From CAVVFX01 sp963747535 (lineage in GTDB: Bacteria; Acidobacteriota; Terriglobia; Bryobacterales; Bryobacteraceae): DNA of 64,000 nt. Both the position numbers and the translations under genes were made by a program. Of this stretch, positions 37,920 to 47,107 are shown one piece after another (the first letter of the stretch is position 1; each line of letters begins with the position of its first letter). Below the pieces are notes generated by a model. It was not told the origin of the DNA and ran no database searches. It worked only from the letters and a program-made list of their open reading frames with translations. The stretch spans positions 434,001-498,000 of the forward strand of contig CAVVFX010000003.1 of the NCBI GenBank assembly GCA_963747535.1. Reading direction: 5' to 3'.

Positions 37920-39848
37920 ATGTTTGATCTCTTTCGCAGCCGCGATAAAGCTGTGCGTATCATGCTGGGCGCGATCCTAGGCGTGGTGGCCCTTTCCATG
38001 GTCACTTATCTGATCCCGGGCGGCTGGATGAATGGCAATTCACCCTCCGATTCCAACGTTGTAGCCACGATCGGGGATTTTACCGTCACCACCCAGCAGG
38101 CTCAGCAGGTCATCTCAAATATGATGCGCGGTCGCAATCTTCCGCCGGAGATTCTCAGCGTCTACGCGCCGCAGATGGTCAACAACATCATTGCCGATCG
38201 CGCCCTCGCCTATGAAGCCAAGCGCCTCGGATTCGTGGCCACCGAAGCGGAGACCGCCGAGGCCGTTCGTCACGCCCTCCCGCCGCAACTCTTCAAAGAC
38301 GGTAAGTTGATCAGCAAGGAACTGTACGCCCAGGTGCTGGGCGAACAGGGTCTGACCATTGAGCAGTTTGAGTCCGAACTCGCCCAGCAGGTGACCATCA
38401 ATCGACTGCGCGATCTGATTGCGGCCGGTGTTGTGGTTTCTCCCCTCGAAGTCGAGCAGGAGTTCCGCAAGCGCAATGAGAAGGCCAAGGTCGACTATGT
38501 GATGATCCCGTCTTCCAAGTACACCGCCGAAGCCTCGGCCAGTGACGCAGAGCTTAAGGGTTATTTTGACAAGCATCGCGCCGATTATCAGGTTCCCGAA
38601 AAGAAGAGCCTGGCCGTGCTGGTCATCGATCCGGCTAACGTCCAGAACGAGATCCAGCCCACTGATGCGGAATTGCAGAACCTGTATCGCATGTCGGGCG
38701 ACAAGTTCCATACCTCGGAGCGAGTGAAGGTCCGCCACATACTGCTGAAGTCCGATGCCACCAACGATGCGCAGATCAAGGTCAAGATCGACGATCTGGA
38801 GAAACAACTCAAGGGCGGCGCTGATTTCGCCGAACTGGCCAAGAAATACTCGCAGGATCCGGGTTCGGCGGCGAAGGGTGGCGATCTGGATTGGGTCACA
38901 CGCGGCCAGACCGTGAAGGAGTTCGAGGCCGCCGCCTTTTCGCTCCCGCTGAATCAGATCAGCCAGCCGATCAAGACTACGTACGGTTATCACATCCTCG
39001 AAGTGACGGAGAAGGAACCGGCCCGCACCATTCCTTTCGAAGAGGCCAAGCCCACCTTGATCGCGCAGTATCGCAACCAGAAAATCAACGACCTGCTGCA
39101 AAGGGATGAAGACAAGGCCATCGCCGGACTCCGTAAGGATCCGGCCCACCCCGAAAAGGCCGCCGCCGATTCCAAAGCCCAGCTATTTAATGTCGCCGGC
39201 TATGCTCCGGGTGACCCGATTCCGGGCGTCGGTGTCAATAAGGATCTCGACGCTGCCCTGATTACGCTCAAGAAGGGTCAGATCTCGCAACCGGTAGTGC
39301 TGCCGGGCAACAAGATTGTCGTCGCCGACGTGATGGATGTGCTGCCTGCGCACCCGGCGTCGTTTGAAGATGTCGAGAGCCAGATTCGCACCAAAGTCAA
39401 CGGCGACAAGTTGCAGCAGTTGCTCAACCAGAAAGGCGATGAACTGCTCGCCAAAGCCAAGGCCGGCGGCGATCTGAAGAAGGCCGCGAAGGATATGGGT
39501 CTCGAAGTGAAGTCCCCCGACGAGTTCACTCATTCCGGCGCTGTGGAAGGCGTCGGCTCGGCTGCTACTTTAGCCGATGCGTTCACCAAACCGGTGGGAA
39601 CCTTACTCGGGCCGATCGCCGCGCAGGGTAACGTGGTTGTGGCACAAGTGATCGCCCACATCGAACCCAATATGGCAGAGTTCCCGGTGCAGCGCGATGG
39701 GATTCGCGACGAGTTGCGAAACGTGAAAGCCCGTGAACGGGAAGAGATCTTTACGGCCGGTCTTCGGAAGCGCCTGGAGCAGGAAAAGAAAATTAAAGTG
39801 AACAACGATGTGGTCAAGCAGTTAGTGGAGAATTACACGCGCAGCTAA
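37920..39848 (+). CDS. PpiD/SurA-like peptidyl-prolyl isomerase, membrane anchored
   Basis: A 642-residue periplasmic folding factor. It has a short cytoplasmic N terminus, one membrane helix (about 13-33), a SurA-N-like chaperone domain with VVATIGDFTVTTQQAQQ, a parvulin domain (VKVRHILLKSDATNDAQIKV ... DPGSAAKGGDLDWV ... TTYGYHILEVTEKEPA) and a helical C-terminal domain with a second, degenerate parvulin-like unit. This is the PpiD layout at the usual length (about 620). It assists folding of exported proteins at the inner membrane. Confidence 0.92.
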   Translation: MFDLFRSRDKAVRIMLGAILGVVALSMVTYLIPGGWMNGNSPSDSNVVATIGDFTVTTQQAQQVISNMMRGRNLPPEILSVYAPQMVNNIIADRALAYEAKRLGFVATEAETAEAVRHALPPQLFKDGKLISKELYAQVLGEQGLTIEQFESELAQQVTINRLRDLIAAGVVVSPLEVEQEFRKRNEKAKVDYVMIPSSKYTAEASASDAELKGYFDKHRADYQVPEKKSLAVLVIDPANVQNEIQPTDAELQNLYRMSGDKFHTSERVKVRHILLKSDATNDAQIKVKIDDLEKQLKGGADFAELAKKYSQDPGSAAKGGDLDWVTRGQTVKEFEAAAFSLPLNQISQPIKTTYGYHILEVTEKEPARTIPFEEAKPTLIAQYRNQKINDLLQRDEDKAIAGLRKDPAHPEKAAADSKAQLFNVAGYAPGDPIPGVGVNKDLDAALITLKKGQISQPVVLPGNKIVVADVMDVLPAHPASFEDVESQIRTKVNGDKLQQLLNQKGDELLAKAKAGGDLKKAAKDMGLEVKSPDEFTHSGAVEGVGSAATLADAFTKPVGTLLGPIAAQGNVVVAQVIAHIEPNMAEFPVQRDGIRDELRNVKAREREEIFTAGLRKRLEQEKKIKVNNDVVKQLVENYTRS

Positions 39849-39878
39849 GGTTCGATTGAACCGGCGCGCCATTCTCCT

Positions 39879-40532
39879 ATGATCCATTCATTAATCGACT
39901 TCCTGCGGTCGCTGACCGATCCGGAGAAGCTTATCGCTCTTCTGGGCACGATTCTGACCGGCTGGCTCGGTTATGCGGCTCTATGCGGTATCGTATTTGC
40001 CGAAACCGGACTGCTCGTCGGTTTCTTTCTCCCCGGCGATTCGCTGCTTTTTACGGTTGGCGTGGTCTGTGGCGCCGGCGATCTGAATCTTCCGCTGATC
40101 ATCCTTCTGCTCATGTGCTCGGCTATCATCGGCGACAACGTGGGCTACTTCCTCGGCTACCGTTCCGGCCCCATGATTTTCAGCCGCCCCAAGTCGCGAT
40201 TCTTTCATCCCGATCACCTGGTCAAGACCCGCCGGTTTTTCGATCACCATGGTGGCAAGTCCATCATCTACGCGCGCTTCATTCCGATCATCCGGACTTG
40301 CACGCCCTTCGTTGCCGGTGTTGCGCGTATGAAGTATACGCGTTTCCTTACCTTCAGTCTGGCGGGAGGCGCGGGTTGGATCCTCTTCATCATTCTGGCC
40401 GGTTATCGCCTCGGGCAGGTCACCTTGATCCGGCAAAACTTCGAGAAAGTAGTCCTGGCCATCATCTTCCTTTCTCTGCTGCCGATCCTTCTCGAAGTCA
40501 TGAAGGCACGCCGCCGCGTGGTAAATACATAG
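39879..40532 (+). CDS. DedA-family membrane protein
   Basis: A 217-residue DedA/VTT-domain protein with four to five membrane helices. Family motifs are FAETGLLVGFFLPGDSLLF, GDNVGYFLGYRSG and ARFIPIIRTCTPFVAG with the conserved arginines. DedA proteins are half-transporters implicated in undecaprenyl phosphate or phospholipid recycling and in membrane potential maintenance. It is separated by 1 base from the YihY-like gene and an UppS gene is nearby. Confidence 0.94.
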   Translation: MIHSLIDFLRSLTDPEKLIALLGTILTGWLGYAALCGIVFAETGLLVGFFLPGDSLLFTVGVVCGAGDLNLPLIILLLMCSAIIGDNVGYFLGYRSGPMIFSRPKSRFFHPDHLVKTRRFFDHHGGKSIIYARFIPIIRTCTPFVAGVARMKYTRFLTFSLAGGAGWILFIILAGYRLGQVTLIRQNFEKVVLAIIFLSLLPILLEVMKARRRVVNT

Positions 40533-40533
40533 T

Positions 40534-41397
40534 GTGCTCGCCAACGCACGCCGCGTCCTCAGACATCTGCCGTACCTGCTGAAGAGCACGTTTCTCTCCT
40601 CGTTCGACGACAATCTTTACATGATTGCGAAGGGCGCCGCCTATTCGTCGATCCTGTCGTTCTTCCCCGTGCTGACCAGCGCGGCAACTATCTTTGTGCA
40701 GACCAGGACTGAGTTCGTGGCGCGAACCCTCAACCACTTTCTGAACGAGGTCCTACCGCCTGGGAGCGAGATCGAAGTCGCGGGAGCATTCAAGGCGGCG
40801 GGCCAGCGATCCAACGCGCTGCTGGTGGTGGCGTCGCTGGTTTCGGTGTGGGCCGCATCCAGCGTAATCAAGAGCTTGATGCAGGGCTTTAACGCCGTGT
40901 ACCGGGTTCCGCGCAGCCGCTCGTTCTGGAGTGAGAGTACGATTGCGATCGGCATGGTGTTCATGGCCGCGGTCCCGTTAGTTGGCGCGTCGGCACTGCT
41001 GGTTCTTGGCAACCAGGTCGACAACCAGGTGCTCGGCTGGCTAAAAGTGGATCCCGTATTGAATCCCATTGCGGGCATCTGGGTATTTCTCTCCCAGGCG
41101 ATGCGCTATGTGATCGCCATCTCGGCGGTCATCACCATTACGGGAACAATGTACTATTTCGGCCCCTACCGGAAACAGCGGTGGGCCGCAGTCTGGCCCG
41201 GCGCATTCCTGGCAACGCTGCTCTGGTTCGGTGCCACGCTCGGCTTCGGCTGGTACGTCCGCCATATGGCCCACTACAACGTGATGTACGGCAGTCTCGG
41301 TACCGGTATCGCGCTGCTGGTCTGGATGTACCTCGTCTCATTGATCGCCATCCTGGGTTGCGAGTTCAACGCCGAATGCGAAAGGCTGCAGGCGTGA
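40534..41397 (+). CDS. YihY/BrkB-family membrane protein
   Basis: A 287-residue inner membrane protein with about six helices. It shows the family features: FSSFDDNLYMIAKGAAYSSI... at the start (amphipathic segment then helix), LMQGFNAVYRVPRSRSFW in the first loop and the end FYVRHMAHYNVMYGS-like segment followed by a final helix (GIALLVWMYLVSLIAILGCE). The start is GTG at 40534, directly after the DedA stop. The function of the family is not established; once mistaken for RNase BN. Confidence 0.9.
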   Translation: MLANARRVLRHLPYLLKSTFLSSFDDNLYMIAKGAAYSSILSFFPVLTSAATIFVQTRTEFVARTLNHFLNEVLPPGSEIEVAGAFKAAGQRSNALLVVASLVSVWAASSVIKSLMQGFNAVYRVPRSRSFWSESTIAIGMVFMAAVPLVGASALLVLGNQVDNQVLGWLKVDPVLNPIAGIWVFLSQAMRYVIAISAVITITGTMYYFGPYRKQRWAAVWPGAFLATLLWFGATLGFGWYVRHMAHYNVMYGSLGTGIALLVWMYLVSLIAILGCEFNAECERLQA

Positions 41398-41499
41398 TCG
41401 CACCCAACCGGCTGAGCGTTGCTATTGGGCGGGAATTGTTCTGGAGCGGTGGAAACCGGAGAGTAATGGCGCTACTCTAAGGGTGAGAGGGATCCGATC

Positions 41500-41997
41500 A
41501 TGCGCACTTTAATACTCTTGGTTCTCAGTTTAGGATTGGCCGGAGGTGTGTACGCTCAACGCGGTGGTGGAGGCCACGGTGGCGGCGGCGGACATGGCTT
41601 TTCGGGCGGTGGCCACAGCATGTCAATGGGTGGCGGACGTTCCTTTAGCAGCGGCGGTTACAGCAGTGCAGGTCGCGGCTATAGCAGCGTAGGACGGGGA
41701 TATGGCAGTAGCTACGGCGGTTATGGCGGTTATGGCCGCGGCGGTTACGGCTACGGCGGGTATGGCTACGGCGGTTATGGCCGGTATGGTTACGGCTACG
41801 GCGGCTACGGTTGGGGATGGGGAGGCTACGGTCTGGGTTGGGGTCTAGCGTATTCGCCCTGGTATTACCCCTATTACGGTTATGGTTACGGCTACAATCC
41901 GTACTACTACGATCCTTATTACGCAGCGTATGCGCCGCCGGTCGCAGTGGTCGGGGGTGTGTACGTCGGTGGCGGCTGGCGCCGTTTCGGCAGATAG
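41500..41997 (+). CDS. Secreted Gly/Tyr-rich repetitive protein
   Basis: A 165-residue protein with a signal peptide (RTLILLVLSLGLAGGVYAQ) and a mature chain of which well over half is Gly, Tyr and Ser. Repeats of GYGGYGYGGYGR type (residues about 63-105) follow a histidine/glycine segment GGGGHGGGGGHG, and then a Tyr/Pro stretch. The C terminus turns hydrophobic (PPVAVVGGVYVGGGW). It may be an envelope or matrix structural protein. GTGAGAGGG precedes the ATG. Confidence 0.8.
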   Translation: MRTLILLVLSLGLAGGVYAQRGGGGHGGGGGHGFSGGGHSMSMGGGRSFSSGGYSSAGRGYSSVGRGYGSSYGGYGGYGRGGYGYGGYGYGGYGRYGYGYGGYGWGWGGYGLGWGLAYSPWYYPYYGYGYGYNPYYYDPYYAAYAPPVAVVGGVYVGGGWRRFGR

Positions 41998-42043
41998 TTT
42001 TTTGCGTTCTTGGGGGCGGGTCGACGCCCGCCCTGTTGCGGTT

Positions 42044-42766
42044 TTAACGCAGCCATCGGGCGGAATTGGTTACTTCACGGCAAGGAACCCAGCCCAACGG
42101 TACTCCTCCAAAACGGCGCTCCCTGCGGTGGAATTCATCGACCGCGCGCCTTAGGTCCGATTCATCGAAATCCGGCCACATGCGGGGCGTAAAGATCAAC
42201 TCCGCGTAGGCGCACTCCCACAATAGAAAATCACTGAGGCGTTGTTCGCCGCCGGTGCGGATGAGGAGATCCACGTCGGGCGCGAGAGCTTGCGCGAACG
42301 ACTCACGCGAGACCCCGGATGCTGCTGAAACCTGGGCCGAAATCGCCGCCGAGAGGATTGCGTCGCGCGCGGAATAATCGACGGCAACGCGCAAATGGAG
42401 GCGCCGGCCCGCAGCCGTGCGCGCCTCCGCCCATTCGATGGCCTCGACTACCTTTGCGGGAAGCCGGTCGCGACGGCCGATGATCGCGAGGCGCACTCCC
42501 GAACGCTCGAGTTCATCCGCCTCACTGCGCAAAAAGCGTCGTAGCAGATGCATCAGCGCGCTGACCTCGGCTTCGGGCCGGCTCCAGTTGTCGGAAGAGA
42601 AAGCATACAGCGTAAGACTCGTGATTCCGAGCCCGGGCGAGGCCTTGACTACGCGCCTGACCGTCTCGGCGCCTGCGCGATGCCCGGCGATCCGCGGTTG
42701 GCCGTGTTCCTGTGCCCAACGGCCGTTGCCATCCATGATAATTGCGGCGTGAATCCCCTGCCCCAT
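42044..42766 (-). CDS. uppS: Isoprenyl transferase (undecaprenyl diphosphate synthase)
   Basis: A 240-residue cis-prenyltransferase. It contains AAIIMDGNGRWA with the catalytic D12, the GITSLTLYAFSSDNW strand-helix, and the substrate-binding RTGGEQRLSDFLLWECAYAE near the C terminus, where homologues usually have RTSGE...SNFLLWQ. It condenses isopentenyl diphosphates to undecaprenyl diphosphate, the lipid carrier of wall synthesis. The ATG at 42766 leaves 4 bases to the regulator gene; a start at 42790 is an alternative. Confidence 0.95.
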   Translation of the reverse strand: MGQGIHAAIIMDGNGRWAQEHGQPRIAGHRAGAETVRRVVKASPGLGITSLTLYAFSSDNWSRPEAEVSALMHLLRRFLRSEADELERSGVRLAIIGRRDRLPAKVVEAIEWAEARTAAGRRLHLRVAVDYSARDAILSAAISAQVSAASGVSRESFAQALAPDVDLLIRTGGEQRLSDFLLWECAYAELIFTPRMWPDFDESDLRRAVDEFHRRERRFGGVPLGWVPCREVTNSARWLR

Positions 42767-42770
42767 ATCG

Positions 42771-43136
42771 TTACATCGACTCCCTTGCAATGCGGATCAG
42801 GGCTTCCATGTGATCCAGATATTTTTCAAGCGCTTTACGGCCCGAAGGGGTGATGCGGTACTCGGAGCGTGGCACCCGGCCGTCGAAGCCCTTCTCACAA
42901 GTGACATAGTTAGCGTCTTCGAGTTTGCGGGCGTGAACGCTCAGATTGCCGTCGGTCGAGCCGAGCAGCGTCTTGAGTTCGCTGAATGTCAACGATCTTT
43001 CCGCGGCCAACGCGCTCAGGATGCCGAGCCGCAAGCGCTCGTGGATCAGCCGGTCCAGTTGCACGGCGCTTTTGGCGGGTCCGACTGACTCCGGCGCGGT
43101 TTCAGGCTTCCGCATGGCATTCGATTTTGCGGGCAT
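42771..43136 (-). CDS. Winged-helix transcriptional regulator
   Basis: A 121-residue DNA-binding protein. A helix-turn-helix with wing is seen in RLGILSALAAERSLTFSELK ... GNLSVHARKLEDANYVTCEK ... SEYRITPSGRKALEKYLDHM, typical of the single-domain HTH_34/YpoP-like regulators that control an adjacent membrane gene. GGAGG is 8 bases before the ATG, overlapping the stop of the upstream membrane gene. It is translated between that gene and uppS. Confidence 0.85.
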   Translation of the reverse strand: MPAKSNAMRKPETAPESVGPAKSAVQLDRLIHERLRLGILSALAAERSLTFSELKTLLGSTDGNLSVHARKLEDANYVTCEKGFDGRVPRSEYRITPSGRKALEKYLDHMEALIRIARESM

Positions 43137-43139
43137 AAC

Positions 43140-43736
43140 TTAACCTCCATGTCTCCTTGCGATCACAATTCCGAATACAATGTGCAGTCCTCCGAACCCG
43201 CCGGCCAGCCAGGCATCCCCCGAAACGGGAGGTGAGAACAACGCCGCCGAACCGAGGGCGAGAAAGCATGTCCCCATTACAGGAACGACAGGCACCGAGA
43301 AAGCGCCGGCGGCAGAGATTCCGGCACCGTAAAGCAAGAGCCAGCAGCCGGGGAGCAATCCGGTCTGCCCGGTCCTCCACAGCGCCGCGGTCAGAGCCGC
43401 TCCGGCCAAAAGCGATGGGGCGAATGCCAGGATAAATTTCCGCGCCGGACGTGAAAACAGTTCCACCTGGATGCGGCGCGCTTTGCGGTAAGCGAAGAAA
43501 ACTCCAAGCGCCAAAGCCAGAAGTCCTTCCGCCAGCCAGACCGCGAGCCAATAGCCCGGCCCGGCGCCCCCACTCCAGTGCGCGAGCGCTCCGGCTGCGA
43601 GCGCGGACGCACCCATGAGCACTCCGCCCGCCCCAGGTACGGCCGTAAAAGAAGTGGCGCCTTCCATGGTGCGGCGGATGTATTGCAAATGATCGATCGC
43701 CTGGGAGTGCAACGGAACAGGATTGCGGGCAGCCAT
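43140..43736 (-). CDS. Multi-span membrane protein linked to the winged-helix regulator
   Basis: A 198-residue protein with five or six hydrophobic helices (residues about 32-55, 62-84, 105-124, 130-150, 152-170, 175-190). A charged N terminus of about 30 residues precedes the first. Such proteins are regularly found beside HTH_34 regulators in acidobacteria; no function is known. It ends 3 bases before the regulator gene and probably forms a three-gene operon with uppS. Confidence 0.78.
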   Translation of the reverse strand: MAARNPVPLHSQAIDHLQYIRRTMEGATSFTAVPGAGGVLMGASALAAGALAHWSGGAGPGYWLAVWLAEGLLALALGVFFAYRKARRIQVELFSRPARKFILAFAPSLLAGAALTAALWRTGQTGLLPGCWLLLYGAGISAAGAFSVPVVPVMGTCFLALGSAALFSPPVSGDAWLAGGFGGLHIVFGIVIARRHGG

Positions 43737-43819
43737 AAACCCAGACTACACGATTAACAATGTACTTTGCAATATAAAGTTTGAAAAACCTGTGCCGTAG
43801 CAACAGAGATAATGCCGGT

Positions 43820-44398
43820 ATGCTCGCCAAAACGTTACAAGACATGTTTGTGCTCAACTTACCGGTACTCGAAAAGATCGCGCGGCCGATTGTGGTCTAC
43901 TTCGCCATAGTCCTTTTGCTGAGAATTTTTGGGAAGCGGGAACTGGCGCAGTTGAATCCGTTCGACCTGGTGGTGCTACTCTCCGTATCGAACACGGTCC
44001 AGAATGCGATCATTGGCGACGATAACTCGGTCACCGGCGGAATCCTTGGGGCACTCAGCCTGTTCGCCGTAAATTATGTGGTGGTGCGATTTCTGTTCCG
44101 GCACCGGCGCCTGGACCAGTTGTTGGAAGGGAAGCCGACCACGTTGATTTCACAGGGGCAGATAGTAAGAGGAGGTCTCGCGAAGGAACTGTTGACTGAA
44201 TCCGAACTGATCGCGGTAGCCCACCGGCAGGGATTCGATGACATCGCCGATATCGACAAATGCGTGCTGGAGGCCGGCGGCAACTTCTTTATCAAGGGCA
44301 AGACACCGCCGGACGACGACCGAAGACACCTGGAACTGTTGCAATTGCTGGATGAGATACGCGAGCGGATCGGGCAATTGGAGACTCGGATTGAGTAG
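43820..44398 (+). CDS. DUF421-family membrane protein (YetF/YcaP type)
   Basis: A 192-residue protein with three N-terminal membrane helices (YFAIVLLLRIFGKRELAQLN follows the family pattern), the DLVVLLSVSNTVQNAIIGDD motif and a cytoplasmic C-terminal domain with LTESELIAVAHRQGFDDIAD and GGNFFIKG. The role of the family is unclear. The ATG at 43820 is preferred to one at 43781, because it begins the conserved sequence. Confidence 0.9.
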   Translation: MLAKTLQDMFVLNLPVLEKIARPIVVYFAIVLLLRIFGKRELAQLNPFDLVVLLSVSNTVQNAIIGDDNSVTGGILGALSLFAVNYVVVRFLFRHRRLDQLLEGKPTTLISQGQIVRGGLAKELLTESELIAVAHRQGFDDIADIDKCVLEAGGNFFIKGKTPPDDDRRHLELLQLLDEIRERIGQLETRIE

Positions 44399-44468
44399 AA
44401 ATTGAGTGAACCAAATCGACGATCTTGGAACTGCTCTCAAGGCGCCTGTGCTAACATTGGGAATCGAT

Positions 44469-44546
44469 CGGGCTGTGGCGCAGCCTGGCTAGCGCGCTTG
44501 CTTGGGGTGCAAGAGGTCCCGGGTTCAAATCCCGGCAGCCCGACCA
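44469..44546 (+). tRNA. tRNA-Pro(GGG)
   Basis: A 78-nt cloverleaf. Acceptor CGGGCTG (44469-44475) pairs with CAGCCCG (44536-44542), then A and encoded CCA. The anticodon stem CTTGC/GCAAG encloses TTGGGGT, so the anticodon is GGG (44504-44506). Its 3' end borders the accessory island and a tyrosine recombinase gene, so it is a plausible attachment site. Confidence 0.97.
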
Positions 44547-44612
44547 ATAGAATCAACCATATACAAGAGCGGCCGCATCAACAGCGCGGCCCTTGTGACG
44601 TAACCTCCAAGC

Positions 44613-45792
44613 TCAGGACTTAGCCGGCGGTTCATCCGAATCTTGCGGCAGCCTGATAAGCCCACTCTCCAGCTTCGCCAACGCACTCCGTTTGTTCGCC
44701 ATGCGGACATGGGAGTAGTGCTCCATCATCGCGCGGGATGGATGCCCCGCCAACGCCATCACCGTGGCATCCGAGGCACCATTCTCTGCAAGCTCCGTAA
44801 TCGCCTGGTGCCTCAAATCGTGGAAGCGCAGCCCGAGGAAAGGCTCCGATGCTTTCCTCCGGGCTTCTGCCGGATCAGTTCCGTTCTTCTCCGCCACCTC
44901 CACTGCTGCATCGCCCGCCTGCTTTGCCGCTTCCTTCACGATTGATCGCCATGCCGTCCGCCACGTTTTCTGCGGGCAGGTCGGGTCGATCTGATGTCTT
45001 TGACACGAGGGAAGTACAAAATGGTCAGGCCGACCGCTCCCGAGTTTCTCAGCGCGATCCCAAAGCTTCGCAACGGCAGTCATGGCATCGCCATTCATCG
45101 GAATCGTCCGATGCCCCGCCTCCGTCTTGGTGCGCCGGATACTTGTCTCCTCGGCGAGTCGATCAACATCACGCCAGCGCTGATGCTTTAGTTCGATTCC
45201 GCGAGACGTTGTGGAGACAGCTAGGACCGAGGCCAGTGTGCGGCCATCCATTCGGGCCTTTGCCCTGCCACATCAAAAAGTATCCGCTTCTGTTCCGCCG
45301 TCAACACCTTTGCAATTGTCTTCGTGGATTCGCGATCCAGCCGAACATCCTCGGCCACAATGCTCCACACGTTCCCGCGCTTCATCATTTGGCGGAGCAC
45401 CCCAATCTCCATGTTGAACGTGCGTCCCGAAATGCCTGTCTCTCGTCGGGATCGCTGGTAAGTGGTAATATCCTCAGTTCGAACCCGAAGAAGCGGCTTC
45501 TCCCCAAAGAAAGCCCGAAGAGGATTCAAAAGGTTCCGTTCAAGGACATGGGTCCTCTCGGCCACGTGCGGCTTCCGTTCTTCAAGAAACTGGACTGCGG
45601 CCGCGCTGGAAGGCTTTCGTGCAAATTCGCGGCCTGCCATCGAGGCGCCTTTGCCTTGGTGAATTTCGCTGATCCGCTTCTCCTCAAGGGCCAGCGCCTC
45701 CCTGGGCGGTCAGTCGTGTGCAAGGCTTCCCGATACCAGACGCCGTTCACCGTATCATCCATGTGCCAGCAGTTTTTACGCTTGTAGAGCAT
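44613..45792 (-). pseudogene. Tyrosine recombinase/integrase, split by two frameshifts
   Basis: The three consecutive frames join into one phage-type integrase of about 390 residues: an N-terminal arm-binding part (MLYKRKNCWHMDDTVNGVWY), a SAM-like core-binding domain (residues about 45-150) and the catalytic domain with RRTKTEAGHRTIP, HDLRHQAITELA and GHPSRAMMEHYSH, so the active-site His, Arg and Tyr residues are intact. Frame is lost near 45690 and again near 45235 by single-base changes. It lies 67 bases from the tRNA-Pro 3' end, where such integrases insert. Confidence 0.85.
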
Positions 45793-45893
45793 TACCGTTT
45801 CTCCTTAATCTCCCAAATGATAATAGCTCGCTACCGGTTGCGAGTAAAGAAGAAAATTGACAAAGTCCCGCCCGCGATGGCAAGATTCGTACC

Positions 45894-46088
45894 ATGGCAA
45901 GGAAGAAGAATCCCGCTGCGGTGAAGCTTGCCAAACTGCGGCTCAAACGGATGACCGCCAAGGAACGTTCGGCGGTCGCGAGCTTGGGAGCTCACGCGGT
46001 CAACAGCAGCATGACGCCCGAACAACGCCGGGAAAGGTCGCGCAAGGGGGGTCTAGCGGGCGGCCGGGGAAGGAAGAAGGCCAAATGA
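45894..46088 (+). CDS. Small basic protein
   Basis: A 64-residue, strongly basic protein (MARKKNPAAVKLAKLRLKRM... ending RKGGLAGGRGRKKAK) with a Ser/Thr-Pro helix start (MTPEQRRERSRKGG). Similar small Lys/Arg-rich proteins occur singly in acidobacterial genomes; nucleic-acid binding is likely by composition only. I see no good ribosome binding site. Confidence 0.5.
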   Translation: MARKKNPAAVKLAKLRLKRMTAKERSAVASLGAHAVNSSMTPEQRRERSRKGGLAGGRGRKKAK

Positions 46089-46218
46089 GCCTTCGTCAGA
46101 GGTGCGGCCCCTGAACCTGGACCTATCTTGTGACTGGTGTGGGACTTAATCCTTGCTGGGGTTTGGCACACGAGTTCCGAGAACCGTCTCTTCGAAACTC
46201 GCGCAAGAGCTCACTGGG

Positions 46219-46488
46219 TTACTCTTCTTTCTTGCGTTTACGGAGATGGTGGGCTACGGACGCTACGAGTTGCTCCACCGGAATGTCAAAGGCCTCGCAG
46301 ACTCGCAGCAGTGTGAAAACCGTGATGGGGCGCCCGGCCTCCATCATCTGCCAATGGCGGACGCTGAAGCCGTAAGAGATCATATCCTCCTGGCTCAGTT
46401 TGCGCGCGGTGCGGCAAGCCCGGATCTCGTGGCCTAGCCCCCGAAAGAATCGTGCGTAATGAGCCGGGAGTTCTCTGCTTGCCCCCAC
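46219..46488 (-). CDS. XRE-type helix-turn-helix protein
   Basis: An 89-residue protein from a GTG start at 46488. The Cro/C1-type helix-turn-helix covers about residues 25-75 (RTARKLSQEDMISYGFSVRH ... TLLRVCEAFDIPVEQLV), followed by a basic tail. It may regulate the island or be an antitoxin-like regulator; no toxin gene is adjacent. The frame can be extended to an ATG at 46530, giving a hydrophobic N terminus that looks non-genuine. Confidence 0.7.
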   Translation of the reverse strand: MGASRELPAHYARFFRGLGHEIRACRTARKLSQEDMISYGFSVRHWQMMEAGRPITVFTLLRVCEAFDIPVEQLVASVAHHLRKRKKEE

Positions 46489-46729
46489 ACCTTCAAGCTG
46501 GTGGAATACGAGCAAAAACACCACGAGCAAAACTGCGTATCAATGGTACATATGCCGCGAACGTCGCATACCAGCAGCTTCCGAATATCTTGCAGCAGAT
46601 CGAGGAGGCCGCGCGTGCCGTGATACGTGGCGAACCGACTTAAAGGACCCTGCACAAAATCACCTGCCCGGGTCGAACGGACCACCGAGCCGTCGGACAT
46701 GCGCGCGCAGTTTATCGCGCTCGCGTTAA

Positions 46730-47107
46730 TCACGACAGCGGAAACAACGGTTGCTGGATAGCGGCATCCCGGACGGACTCAGGAATTTCCCAGATCGCAA
46801 ACGGGGCAAACTCCAAGGCGGCGTTAAACCAGAGCTGGCCCCATCGTCGCGCGAGGGTCCGTCGGGTCATGGCGTGACGCTGCCTGGCGTCATACTTCGC
46901 GTGGCAGCTCGGGCAAAAGAGAGTTACTCTCTCGACGTCGGTTACGTCGTGGGTGAGGTGCGCGAGGTTGATTCTGGGGTGCTCCCTCTTGCACTTCTGG
47001 CAGATCGGACCGAGTAGGGCGATCAGATCCGATCGCAGGCGTCTGTGCTGTGCGCCGTAGCAGCGCCGAATCTCCGGCCGAAGCATGATCCTTGCCGTAA
47101 CCTCCAA
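46730..47107 (-). CDS. HNH-endonuclease-like zinc protein
   Basis: A 125-residue protein whose centre reads CQKCKREHPRINLAHLTHD, then VTLFCPSCHAKYDARQRH. The two CxxC pairs form a zinc knuckle, and the spacing of N, H and the CHAKYD segment resembles HNH nuclease folds, but the first catalytic His is uncertain. The C-terminal 40 residues are unfamiliar (WGQLWFNAALEFAPFAIWEI). It could be a homing-type or restriction-type nuclease. Confidence 0.6.
   Translation of the reverse strand: MEVTARIMLRPEIRRCYGAQHRRLRSDLIALLGPICQKCKREHPRINLAHLTHDVTDVERVTLFCPSCHAKYDARQRHAMTRRTLARRWGQLWFNAALEFAPFAIWEIPESVRDAAIQQPLFPLS

Noticed and set aside
43102..43857. 251-codon minus-strand frame
   Set aside because: Overlaps a membrane protein gene with proper hydrophobic pattern in another frame.
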